Part shown: positions 42,480 to 52,680 of the stretch, one piece after another
How the letters are laid out: the number at the start of each line of letters is the position of its first letter
Position numbering within the stretch: position 1 is the stretch's first letter
NCBI GenBank assembly: GCA_023375785.1
Contig: SZWC01006810.1
Location: 51,977 to 115,976 of the forward strand
Source of the DNA: Penium margaritaceum
Lineage: Eukaryota > Streptophyta > Zygnematophyceae > Desmidiales > Peniaceae
Direction of reading: 5' to 3'
Length of the DNA stretch: 64,000 nt
Position numbers and translations under genes: made by a program
The notes under the pieces: generated by a model
Databases searched by the model: none
Told to the model about the DNA's origin: nothing
The model's input: only the letters and a program-made list of their open reading frames with translations

Positions 42480-44345
42480 AGATGGGCGGGCAGCGACACA
42501 TTCTACATATAGAGTCCCCTAGAGATCATAGAGATGTAGGGCAGGACAAAGAGTGCAACTCACGGACGCACGCCGAAGAAACTCACAGCCTTCTTAAACG
42601 AGTCACGCTTCAGTGCCTTGGTTAGGAAGTCAGCAAGCTGCCGTGATGTCTCAACCCACGCAATGCTGACGCTTCGAACATGCAACAACAAATGCACATA
42701 GTGATACTCAACATTGATGTGCTTTGTGCGTGTATGATGCACATCGTCATTGTCAGTGATGGCCATGGCACTCTCATTATCACAATGCAATGTGATGGAT
42801 GTGATGAACTAACGCAACTCGGGCAACAGATGACGCAACCACAAGCTCTCACATGCGCTTGAGCCAAGGGCTATGTACTCAGCCTAAGCAGTGCTGCGTG
42901 CAATGCACTCTTCCTTACCATTGCGCCAGAACACAACCGTCCCGCCAATCAGAAAGATCCAGCCTGTACGGCTTTTACAGTCCAGACTGCCGGCCCACAC
43001 ACTGTTTGTGTAGCCCACAGCGACAACAAACGGTTGTCAGCGGAACATGAGACCTCGCCGTGGAGTCGAGACGCCATATCGCAGTATACGGATCCTGAGA
43101 GAACGAAGGGAGGAGGTTGACGGCGAACATGATGTCTCGGCGCGTCATCGTCGCCAGGAACATCATTGACGCGATGGCTTACAGATACGTGGTGACGTCA
43201 ACTGGCTTCCCCACAACGGTTGCGTCAGAGTTCTTCAACATCACTTGGCCATCCGGTGACATGGGTGAGGATGCGCTCGGCACGAGGGGCAAGTCCTCGG
43301 CGAAGCGAGTGGACAGAGTCTGTACATTGGCAACATGATGGACGTGCATGGTGCCCTAGGAGTGATCATGCTCAAGCTCCATGCCTAGGAAGACTCGGGC
43401 AGGCCGGTCTGGTAAGCGATGTGAAGCAAGTCCTTGACGCACTGAATGGTAGCCACATCTGGCAACGCAATGAGGAGATCGTCAGCAGTAGAGTAGGACT
43501 GTGGCAAAGGTTTTGCCTCACAGGGTGATGAACGGTGTGGGATCAGCAGTGTTGCGCAGAAGGCTGCCGTAGATGAGCGTGCAACTAATCTCCTGTTCTA
43601 GCATCAAGGCGACTGCTTCAGGCCGTAAAGGGCCTTCTGCAGCTGCCAGACCTTCCTAGTGCTGTCGTCCAAGCCTGAAGATTGTACCATGTAGAGCTCC
43701 TCAGCCTCCTGTGAGCCATGGAAGAAAGCGATGCTCACGTCCATGTGATGCAGCTCCCAACCATGCTTGGCAACCAGGATGAAGAGCGCCCGGCTAGTGG
43801 AGAATCGGCCAACTGGGGCAAAGCTTTGGTCGTTATCAACCCCAGGGACCTTGGTTGTGAGTCGGGTCTTGTACTTGTCCAAGCACCCGTCTGGATTCCG
43901 TTTGCGCCGGAAGACACATTTGGCAACGATAGCCTTCTGAAATGGAGGGAGAGCGACGAGGTCATACACGTGGTGCTGCCGAATAATAGCGAGGTCCTCA
44001 GTTCAGGCATCATCTCGGTGTGCGGCCTCGAGGGGAGTTTTGAGCCTCGCGTAGGGTGGCTGGGTTCTCCAAGCATGTCGTGGAGCGAAATGCGAGGGCG
44101 TTTGCACCTTGAGTTCCAGGTGGGATGCGTGTGAGTGCAGCCCTGACGGTATACCGATGCTCGTGATGGAGCATGACGTAGTCCACTATGAAGCCCGGGT
44201 TGAGTTTTGCAATGATGGCCAAAGTGGTCAGGCCGAGGGCCTTGGTGCCAGGGTCCCCACTCACTATCGTAGGAGTGGAAGAGACACATACGACGACGGA
44301 CCACCAAGGTGCCACGGTGCGCAATGTGGCATTTTGCGCAATCAC
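42480..44345 (-). pseudogene. Copia-7 reverse transcriptase and RNase H
   Basis: SGDPGTKALGLTT, then MYDLVALPPFQKAIVAK, HGWELHHMDVSIAFF and LYGLKQSP mark RT; the YVDD region is too degraded to read. RNase H has MHCDNESAMAITDND, TRTKHINVEYHYV and [15 protein letters not shown]. Stops include TAG 43356-43358, at the Gln codon that is also TAG in Copia-3 and Copia-6, and TAG 42809-42811. Trp is kept in NSVWAGS, where the three sister copies have a stop. Confidence 0.8.
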
Positions 44346-44433
44346 TGACGGCCTGGGTCAGAGGCTGCTGCCTGAGCCACACGTTTAGCGCGCTAGGGCA
44401 GGAGATGGCACCGAGTCCGAGGTGCTAGCGGTG

Positions 44434-44937
44434 GTGGACGGGGCTACTAGTAGGGAGGGACCAAAAGACGCGGACGAGTCTACCGGCCTGGAAGGACTAG
44501 CAGATGCAGACGGGGCTACTGGCGCGGAGCAGCCAGCAGACTCGACGGGGGCCGGCGGCCCGGAGGGACTAGCGATCTCGATTGGAGCTGCTGGCCCGAA
44601 GGGACTAGCGTATGCGAATGGAGCTGCCGGCTCAAAAGGACCAGTGGATGCAAATGGGTTTGCCGGCCCAAAGGGACCAGAAGACGCGGATGGGGCTGCG
44701 AGCACGGAGGGGCCAGCGGATGTGACTGGGACAACCGGCCCAGAGGGGCTAGCGGACGCAACTGAGGCTGCCGGGACGGAGGGGCCAGCGTATGCGACTG
44801 GGGCTGCCGGCCCGGAGGGGCTAACCGACACGACTGGGGCTGCCGGCCTAGAGGGGCCAGGGGACGCGACTGGGGCTGATGGTCAGGAGGAGGCAGCGAA
44901 GGCAACTGGGGCTACAGGCTCAAAGGGACCATGTGAT
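44434..44937 (-). repeat. 36-bp coding minisatellite, 14 units, in the Copia-7 linker
   Basis: Fourteen consecutive 36-bp units fill exactly 504 bp between integrase and RT. On the minus strand each encodes 12 residues of the pattern PxGPAAPxAxAx, keeping the frame open from 44831 to 44385. It resembles the Pro/Ser linkers of the other elements in position, but only here is it a regular tandem array. Confidence 0.85.
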
Positions 44938-44994
44938 GTGCCGCCCAGAAGCGACAAGATGGAGGATGGATTCACCACTCCCCGCGCGACATGA

Positions 44995-45840
44995 GGGACA
45001 ATGACGAGCCGGATTGAATGAGGTCACGGAGAACCAACTCCTCAAAGAAGAGGGCATCACGAGACTCGATGATGTAGTGCTAGGAAAGATCCCAGAAATG
45101 CAAGGCTTTAGACTGACAGGAGACACTAAGGAAGGTGCAAGGACACTCACGGGAGAAGAGATTGCCGCCCTACTGTGGAACGGGCAGCCACACAATGGCC
45201 ACGCAGCCCCAGACACGAAGCGGATGGAGGTCAGCACGTTGACCGCACCACTATTGGTACTGCCTGGACTGGCGGGGTAGGGGTCCGCCGGGAATCCAAT
45301 TCTAGACCCACGTCATGTACGCCATGGCTTTGAAGTAGAAGCCATTGAAAAGGCCAGACTCAACCCACATGGTGTGGACGGCGTGAGCCATGGTGTGGTT
45401 CCACCGCTCGTAGATGCCGTTTTGGGCTAGTGTATAAGGCACGGACGTCTTGTGGTGGATATCGTGGGAGGCGAGAAAGCTCATGGTCTCTCCCATGTAC
45501 TCAACACCACGATCGGAGTGAAAGCGACGAAGAGGCCAACCACACTCGCGCTCTGCTCGGACAAGTCATACCTGAATGGTTCGGGCGACATCGCTCTTGT
45601 GCCGAAGGTAGAAAGCCCAGCGGTAGCGAGAGTAGTCGTCCGTGAGGGTGAGGACATATCGTCCATGCTCCCCGATGGACTCGGTAGGGAGGGGACCCAT
45701 GACATCGGAATGGATGAGGTCCAGAGGTGGACGCATGTGAGAAAGACTGTGGGTAGGTGGACCGATGCATCTTGCCCTGAGCACAATCAATGCACTCTGT
45801 GGGGTACGGCCAAGGGAAGGAGTCCGGGTCAAGGCCCTTG
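44995..45840 (-). pseudogene. Copia-7 integrase
   Basis: LIHSDVMGPLPTES, YVLTLTDDYSRYRWAFYL and, in another frame, PYTLAQNGIYERWNHTM (with catalytic Glu) and MAYMTWV are readable. The second catalytic Asp block (HSDRGVEYMG-like, 45480-45520) spans a frame change. A degraded C-terminus extends to about 45000. Confidence 0.78.
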
Positions 45841-46590
45841 GCCAGCTAGGTGCGAAGCATGCTATCGATAGAAGCTGAGTGGACGTGGCAAAGGTGGCAG
45901 TATAAGAGATGTGTGCTGCGATGAGAGTGTGCTAGTGACAAACACATGATCTGAGGGGGTGGATGGGGAGGGGACAGAGGGAGGGGAGGATAGACGAGGC
46001 ACGTGCCACAAGTTACCGTAGGCAGTGGTGTGTAGAATGAAAAGATCGGACGGACGTAACGACATAGTGCCAACGTCACACGAGTGCAAAATGTCCATGC
46101 TCATGCGGTCAAGGGTAGTGACTGTCAGAAGGCTGAGCTCAAGACCTGGGGCGAAGAGGACATCAATCACGAAGACATCACAGGAAGGACCACGAAAACA
46201 AACGACGCCAACACCGCAAATAGGTAACACCTGTCCGGAGCCCGTCCGGATACTGTACACATGGCCAATATGTCCAAGCACACTGAAGGCCTCGCGAGAG
46301 GCAGTCATGTGATGCGTGGCCGAAGAGCCGATGATCCAGGTCTCAACCGTGTCCTGGAACGGAGTTGCCAAATCAATAATAGTCCCATGGCAGCAAGGTA
46401 GAGACACGGATGCGATGGACAGAGGCGCGAACCCAGACTGCCAATCATCAAGCCATGCAACATCGTCATAGAGAGGGGCAGAAGAGGGCACTGGAGACAA
46501 CGAGGCCGACGAAGAAGCAGGACACAACCGTAGCTCAGTCTTTGTCATGCACGGCAGACGGGTAGACGGGCAGGAGGTGACGGAGGTCAC
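45841..46590 (-). pseudogene. Copia-7 protease and pre-integrase
   Basis: The 242-residue stretch contains WIIGSSATHHMT at about 46303-46345. The catalytic Asp is Gly and the Gly of DSG is Ser, so the protease is dead. FAPGLELSLLTVTTLDRM and a pre-integrase HLLYCHLCHVHSASI follow. Confidence 0.8.
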
Positions 46591-46599
46591 ACTTCCCTA

Positions 46600-48177
46600 G
46601 GGGACAGGGCGAGGTAGGCCGAGCTGGAGCGCGATGAACTACTCCAAGTGACGCTCACGGGTGGACGGTCCGGGAGCGTAGACTGGGTGGAGAGTGACAG
46701 CGTCGGAGCCTGAATAGAAGGAGGACTTCACCGGATATGGAAACAGAGGCACCGACAGCTGCGGATGATGCTACTGCTGAGCTGGCGACGGTAGGTTTGG
46801 TGTGGCTGTCCGAGGAGTGGACCTGTTGGACGGGATGGAGGCATAAGGGTAGGCGATAGCTACGGTGGCAGAGGTAAGACAGAGCTCACGCTGGTAGCGC
46901 ATAGTGGCAATGACGCACGCCTCATCCATCGGTCCCTGGCACGTGTACCACCCATGTCCTTGCTAGCCACAGTTGTGGCAGACCAAGCCACCACCACTAG
47001 ACCTGGTTGGTTGTTACTGTTGCTGCAGGCCCTTGCTCTTCTTGCCCTTGCGCTTCTTCTTTGTTGACGACAAGGAGATGGTGGATGTAGCTGCTGTGGA
47101 GGAAGCGACGGCCACAGAGGCGATGCAGTGGAGGTGAGGGCCTCTGTGCGCTGGATGCGAGACTCTAGACGAGCTTCCCTAATCCTGAGAAAGAGCTAGT
47201 ATGCCCAGGGCATGAGGGTGCCCTGGGCCGCCATGGTGGAGAGGACGTCTTGGGTGTAGTGGAGGAAGACGAGTTGGTGGCACCGTGCTTGATGGTCAAG
47301 AGCGCGGCTTGAGGTGGTGCAGTAGAGGTGCCTAGGCAACGGAAGATGTCCTCAACCCGCAGCCAGTAAGAGGAGACCGTCTTGGTTTCCCTGATGTGTA
47401 GGGAGTTGAGCTCACGAAGCAGACGGCTGGTTTGAGCCTCACTGGACAGGCGATGGGGACCGGTGAGGACGTGCCATGCGGCTACAGGGTGTGGAGTCAC
47501 TCCAGTGGTCAAGTCGCCGAGGAAGGGATTGATGGCTAGGCGTGATGCGTGATGGGATTGATGGCTAGGGATTGAAGCAACCGGGACGAGGGCGCGTACG
47601 GCGCGACCAACATCATGCACTTGGTCGGTTTGGGTGGAGCCGTATGGGAGAGTGTAGTATGGCTGCAGACCCTCACCCTGTGCCTGAATGCGGAAGCTGA
47701 GCTCCCAGCTCCTGAACTACTCGCCGGCCTGAAGTGGCAGGGGCGGGATCTCAAAGTCCTTTGGCCTGCTGTCGACACCCACAGTAGGGCCAAGGATTGA
47801 AATCATCGTCTGCCACTGGCGCTGGGTCTATTGCTACGCGGGGTAATGCATGACAGCAGACACAGCGAGGCAAGTATGGCCAGGAGGAAGAAAAGGAGGC
47901 AAGGCACTAGTGTGAGTCTGTGATGCCAGTGGCTCTAGTGCTGTAAGTTGTTGCGTGAGTGCGGCAAGCTGTTGCTCAATGGCGGCCAGGGGGTCGGAGG
48001 CACCGTCGACAAAGCCTGTGGACCGCTGTTGTTGCTGCTGCTGTTATTGTTACTACTACTACTACTACTACTGCTGCTCTTACTACTGCTTCCATTGCTG
48101 CTGCAGTTGCTGCAAAAAAGGGGGGCTCGGGGTCCCCCTATCAAAAGAGGAACCCTCCCCACTAGGGTTGTTAGCCA
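46600..48177 (-). pseudogene. Copia-7 gag with poly-Gln N-terminus
   Basis: The ATG at 48177 gives MANNPSGEGSSFDRGTPSPP then FLQQLQQQWKQ before stops in a CAG/TAG-rich tract (48030-48110). Capsid fragments occur at 47165-47793. The zinc knuckle at 46939-46980 reads CHNCG-stop-QGHGWYTC; all four ligands of CCHC are present but a TAG (46963-46965) interrupts it. The frame is otherwise broken several times. Confidence 0.72.
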
Positions 48178-48275
48178 TGGTGGGTTTTGTTGTCCCCTGT
48201 TTTTCCCACTTGTTTTTTTTAGCTATTGATGTCAGTAGTAACGTCAACAGTGATGTTTGCCTAGGATGGCTGACA

Positions 48276-49327
48276 TGACCACCATCCATTTTGCTCACAA
48301 TAAGGATGAGCACACCGTACGACGAGCTACTTGGCTCGATCCATCCTTTTGCAAGGTACTCTCTGATTTGGCGTTCGGCCTCTTACGTTTCTGCTGGACT
48401 AAGGCGATACATGGGTCTGAACAGAGGAGTCGCCTCCGGCTGTAGCGGAATCATGTGGCCCATGTGTCTTTCTGGTAGAACTCCAGCCGGTGCGTCTTGG
48501 AATACATCTAAGAACTCCGCCAATAGGGATTTTGTCTCTTGTGGCGTGTCTTCCTTCGCATCGTCCTCCACTTTCTGCAGGTGAGCCAAGAAGTATCGAC
48601 AACCTTGTCGAATACGTCTCTTGACATGCATCACAGACAAGCTGGCATGGACTTTGAGTCGGGTCGGTGATTATTCCATACTCGGAATCAACGTAAAGCG
48701 ATGCTGTCCCTTTCAGATGATTAAAGGCTTTGATTCAAAGCACATTAGAGCCTTGTTTTCACGGAGCCAGGGATCGCCTAGCACCACGTCAAACGGGTCA
48801 AGAAGGTTGAGTACCTTCAACGTGACACTCTGTGTGTATCCTTGAATACAAAGTTTTGCTTTACAAGTACCGATCACGAGTACCGTACGGTTGTCACCGA
48901 CAACAACTGCGCCATTCAATGGCTCGTACTTCAGGTCAACCTATTGGTTGAATCCAAGGCTAAGAAAAGAGTCATCTCCTCCGATGTTAGCAAGTACGTT
49001 CACAGGTGCACCACCTAGGTGTCCTTTGAATTGCATCGTCATGTTGCCTCCACTCTTCCGAGTGAACAGGCTCGACGATGGCAAGCCGAGTTTGTGATAA
49101 ACATGGAGTTTGGACGACGAACGCCACAGCTCCCATAATTCACCTACTCTAGTCCACATCTTGTGGGCACGTGTGAATTCTGCTAGCACCTTCCAGTCCT
49201 TAAATTTCACTGGGTCAAAGTCGTCGACAAAAAGCACCGCAAACGTGATTGAACTCGTCGCTTTGAGGGCATTTCCTTCAATTATTGTGTTACACAATAC
49301 TTTCACAGTGGTCTGTGTTGCCACCAC
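48276..49327 (-). pseudogene. Gypsy-2 protease and start of reverse transcriptase
   Basis: Protease region: MQFKGHLGGAPVNVLANIGG, where the usual (V/L)DSGA reads ANIGG, so the catalytic Asp appears to be Asn. FDVVLGDPWLRENKAL is the conserved second half (usually DVILGMDWL). RT starts with FLDVFQDAPAGVLPERHMGH, PMYRLSPAE, EYLAKGWIEPSSSSYGVLIL and SKMDGG (usually KKDGS), then ends at the Copia-7 junction. RNase H and integrase are absent. Confidence 0.8.
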
Positions 49328-49499
49328 TAAGCAGGTTTGGTCATGTATCTCATCTGGTGATGGAAGATTTAGTGGGCAATGTTAATCAGCAAGTGCAGAA
49401 CGAGGTTCAATGAGGGGAGAAAACAACGGAGAAATGTGAACTCATCAAAAACTCAAATTGTTTAACATCCCTGTCTGAAAACATGAGCCCACACTCGTG

Positions 49500-51570
49500 A
49501 TCCAGTTTTACCCCTGATTGGTCCCCACTAACGTCACTCAAGGATGGGTAAAACCCGTCCCACGGTATTGTCCGTTAGCACGGCCGGGCCCTTTGCCGCG
49601 ACTACGACCCTGTCCACGGCCCTGTCCGCGGCCTCCGGCTGCACCCTCCCCACGAGGCGCTGCCGCTGCGGCTGACGCTATGGCCTCTTGTCCACCACCA
49701 GTAGCCTTAGGACACTAAGCCGTGAAGTGTCCGGGCTGCATCCAATTGTGGTACAGTTCCTCGCGGAAGGTCGTGACGCTCGCGTGCCACTTGCAACTCG
49801 TCATTATCGCGGCCACGCTTGTGATTGGAGGGCTTGTTTCCACCAGTCTTCTTGGCTAGGGGGTTTGTCGGTTGCTTGCCCTTGACCCTGCCCCGCTGCC
49901 CGGCTATCTCTCTTGCCCCTGCGGCATCCATGCGTGCATCCCGACCTTGCTGTGCACGCACGTTCGGCCGTGCATCCGAGTAGTGCTTCGGGTTTGCCGA
50001 ATACACTCCGCTTATGTAGTCTCGGAACGCCCTCTAGCTTGTCCAAGCTTGGCCCGTTACAGTCGTGGTGGTCTTGTCTTTTAGCTTCTCGCTCGAAAGA
50101 CCATCGCGCAAGTACTCCAGCAGCAAGCACTCTGGGTACTTGAAGGTCTTGATATCGTCGCTCTTGGGGAAGCTTTTGGCTTCCTCCATGAGCGCGGTAA
50201 ACTCGCTCAAGTAGGCCTCAAGCGAGTTACCCAGCTGCGTGAAGTCCTTGATCTTGTGGAAGGCACGCTACGCCTCCTCACGCTAGGTACACTTCTTGCG
50301 CATGATGGCATAGAAGACTTCCCACGGCATAGGCTGCCACTCGAGTTGAGGCCTCTTCGCACTCCATTCTTGACCACGTACTTGAAGAGCTTGTCTTCAA
50401 GCCGAGTCGTGGTAAGGTCGTCCCACTGACTAAGTGGAGCCTTGTGGATGCGTAGGACATGCTCCATGCGGTTCAGCCAGTCGATCAGCTTTACGTCCTT
50501 CCGGAATATCTCCACTCTGTAGAGGAAGGACGTGTTCATGACCCGCCCCGAAGTCGTTGAGGTAGGCAAGTCGTCGCTGCCATCGGCAGTGGCGTCTGCA
50601 ACTGCGGCGTGCTGCGCTCGCTACTGCATCCGCATCTGGGTCACGCTCTGAAACGCCTTGTCGAGGTCGTTGCATCGGCGGCTTGCCTCATGGGTGGCCA
50701 CGCGCTGCACCTGGCGATCATGGTCAAGGTCCGTGATGCTCTGCCCGATGTGGGCTAGCAGGTTGGCGTACGCGAACTTAAGCTATGATGTCGTCAGGGT
50801 ATTCGTGATAGCCTCGACGGCCTCGCATTGTGTGTGCACCTTTACCCACTACTGGAGGGTACAGTTCGCGTACACGCCTCCAAGAAGCCCCACCTTTTGG
50901 AGGAGACTGTCGTCAGCTACGAAGGTCGAGTGGGTGCTGCCCTGCCCCATTGTGGCCACATCGTAGGAAGGGGGGTCCGCCCCCACTCCTCCGAGTGGTG
51001 TCGTACCTCCACCGTCGGTGGTGATCTTGAGTCGGCCCGCCGCCCTAGCAGCAAACTCCGCAAGCCTGTGGCGGTCATCGCAAATTGCCTTTGCAACGGC
51101 GTCGTCCGGCTTGTTCTTGCGTGGCTGCTTTTGGCTCCTTTGCTTATCTCGGCGGCCTCGCTGCTTTTGGTAGCTTTGGACGATATAGCGAGCGCCTTGC
51201 CCTTCTCGAGTAAACGACTCGAGTTCACCGCAGGACGATGGCGATGGTCGCGATCCTCATCACCTTTGCCATTGTCGGCGTCGTGCTCTTCATCAAGGTC
51301 CACGCCTGGGTGGTCCTCCTCAAGCATGGCGTCCGTCGCGTACGGGTCATCCACATGGGCGTCAACATGCTCGTCGAGTACTTTTTTAGCTTCCGCACGC
51401 TTCTCAGTGTCGCCGAGGTTTGCGCCGGTTGCCTTTGGCAGCACGGTTGCCTTTGGTTTGGCAACCGTGCTTGCGGCGGCGGCTCCCAAAATCTGGAGTC
51501 CTCCGAGGGCGTGTGGTGAGGCCGTCACCACGTTGCCCTTGATGGTCTTGGACGGTCCGGCACTTGCCAT
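49500..51570 (-). pseudogene. Gypsy-2 gag
   Basis: The ATG at 51570 (MASAGPSKTIKGN) opens a 217-codon charged N-terminal part. A later frame (50569-50207) has the gag-like stretch FRKDVKLIDWLNRMEHVLRI. The zinc knuckle near 49710-49745 is decayed: YHNWMQPGHFTA-stop-C, with two Cys replaced by Tyr and Trp and a TAG before the last Cys. A Gly/Arg-rich tail (GRGQGRGQGRSRGKG) follows at about 49600. Confidence 0.75.
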
Positions 51571-52344
51571 CTCATCAGCCGTGCAACTTGCACGCGAAAG
51601 TCGTTGGGAGGATCACCCCACAACTTCAAGGAGGTGTCGCCTCCCAATGTACCGTTGTTCTCACGATCGTTAAGAGAATGATACATTTGATTCCTTTTTT
51701 TTCTAGGCCGCCACAGTTGGCATAAGGGCGTGGATTTGTAAGCAAAACCCTAAGCCGTGACTCACGACACCAGGAAAACTAAAAATACCTAGATAAACAA
51801 GCAAGTACAAGGTCAATAATCAAAAGACTACTTGTCCTGTTGTCCTCTTGTCTTCTGGTCTTCCTTGGCCTCTTCTTGCGTCTTCTTGGCACACCTTGCC
51901 CCCCCCCCTTGGAGTCGCCTTTCTTGTGCTCCATGGCAATGTGGCGGCTTCCAAAAAATGTCCAAGTAGCACTTTCCTCCTCTTTATTTTTCTCTCAGGT
52001 CGTGAGAGTCTCTGGTACTGGAGAAAGGCACTGCCCCCTTTTTGGTTGAAGAGGAGCAGAAGGAGCCGCCTTGAGAAGAGGGGAAAATCAGGTGGTTTTG
52101 GGGGTGGGAACTCCCTTTCCCGTCCCAAAAAATTTCCCCTAGCACAATGTGATGGATGAAAGACTGCGGAGAAGAAGCCCCCAAAAAAAGAGCTCTTCTC
52201 TAGCTTCCTAACGTACTTTGCGGCGTTGCAAACGGTCAAGTGTAGATTCCGTAGTCCCTTCTGGTGTTTTTGCAGCTGCCGGCGGTGCTTTATATATGTC
52301 GTATCTGCCATTTCCGTTGAACTCTTGGTCACGGGGGTCGTCTG
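51571..52344 (-). other. Gypsy-2 leader
   Basis: Untranslated region between primer site and gag. It holds short frames only, with a short poly-C run at 51900-51908. I see nothing further in it. Confidence 0.5.
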
Positions 52345-52356
52345 GCTCTGATGCCA
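52345..52356 (-). other. Gypsy-2 primer-binding site
   Basis: The minus strand reads TGGCATCAGAGC, one mismatch from the initiator tRNA-Met site. One base separates it from the LTR start TGTAACG at 52358. Confidence 0.75.
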
Positions 52357-52357
52357 C

Positions 52358-52680
52358 TGTAACGTTTCAAGTCTCCAGCTCCTTCTCTGAAATCATCGTC
52401 GGAGTTTGCAGAATGGCGTTCTCAGATCGCGTCTAGGGTTTATCCCCTTCGCGGGACAGAGGGGCAATCGTCATCAATGACCCAGAGCAAGGAGACTTGA
52501 ATATTTTGTCTCCGGAGGCCCATTTTTGTGTCTAGCCTTACCCCTACTTTTGGGACCCAAACCGGGGATTTTTGCCTCAAACTCGTGCTTTCACATGAGT
52601 TATTCCATTATTTTTATGTCGAAGTTCGTCACATACGAACTTCGATTTATGTTTTTGATGTTCTGGCAAAAAATCGTCGC
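52358..52680 (-). repeat. Gypsy-2 5' LTR (outer end uncertain)
   Basis: It begins TGTAACGTTTCAAG after the primer site. A perfect 11-bp inverted repeat with 5-base loop lies inside it at 52619-52645. No second copy is visible in the window, so the right end could extend to about 53060. Confidence 0.55.
52619..52645. other. Perfect hairpin, 11-bp stem and 5-base loop
   Basis: TCGAAGTTCGT, CACAT, ACGAACTTCGA. The stem has no mismatch. It lies in the probable LTR, where it may act in the RNA (R region or 3' end) or as a binding site; its role is unknown. Confidence 0.8.

Larger units (their letters stand above)
33605..48240 (-). mobile_element. Copia-7, Ty1/copia element lacking its 5' LTR, with Copia-6 nested in its 3' LTR
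   Basis: Minus-strand gag (46600-48177), protease, integrase, a minisatellite-bearing linker, RT and RNase H end at about 42480. A 3' LTR follows that is split by Copia-6 into 41805-42450 and about 33605-34022. To the right, gag is followed by a 5' leader of only about 60 bp and then Ty3/gypsy RT sequence, so primer site and 5' LTR are gone. Stops and frame changes are frequent. Confidence 0.8.
48276..52680 (-). mobile_element. Gypsy-2, 5' half of a Ty3/gypsy element
   Basis: Minus-strand order is 5' LTR (from 52358), primer site, leader, gag, protease and the first part of RT; it stops at about 48276. RT directly after protease, with RMSPAE-like and YLAKGWIEPSSS motifs, marks Ty3/gypsy, not copia. 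To the left, Copia-7 sequence begins. It could be the same element as the chromodomain remnant at 33317, with Copia-7 inserted between them and a deletion. However, I could not see a matching LTR. Confidence 0.8.
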
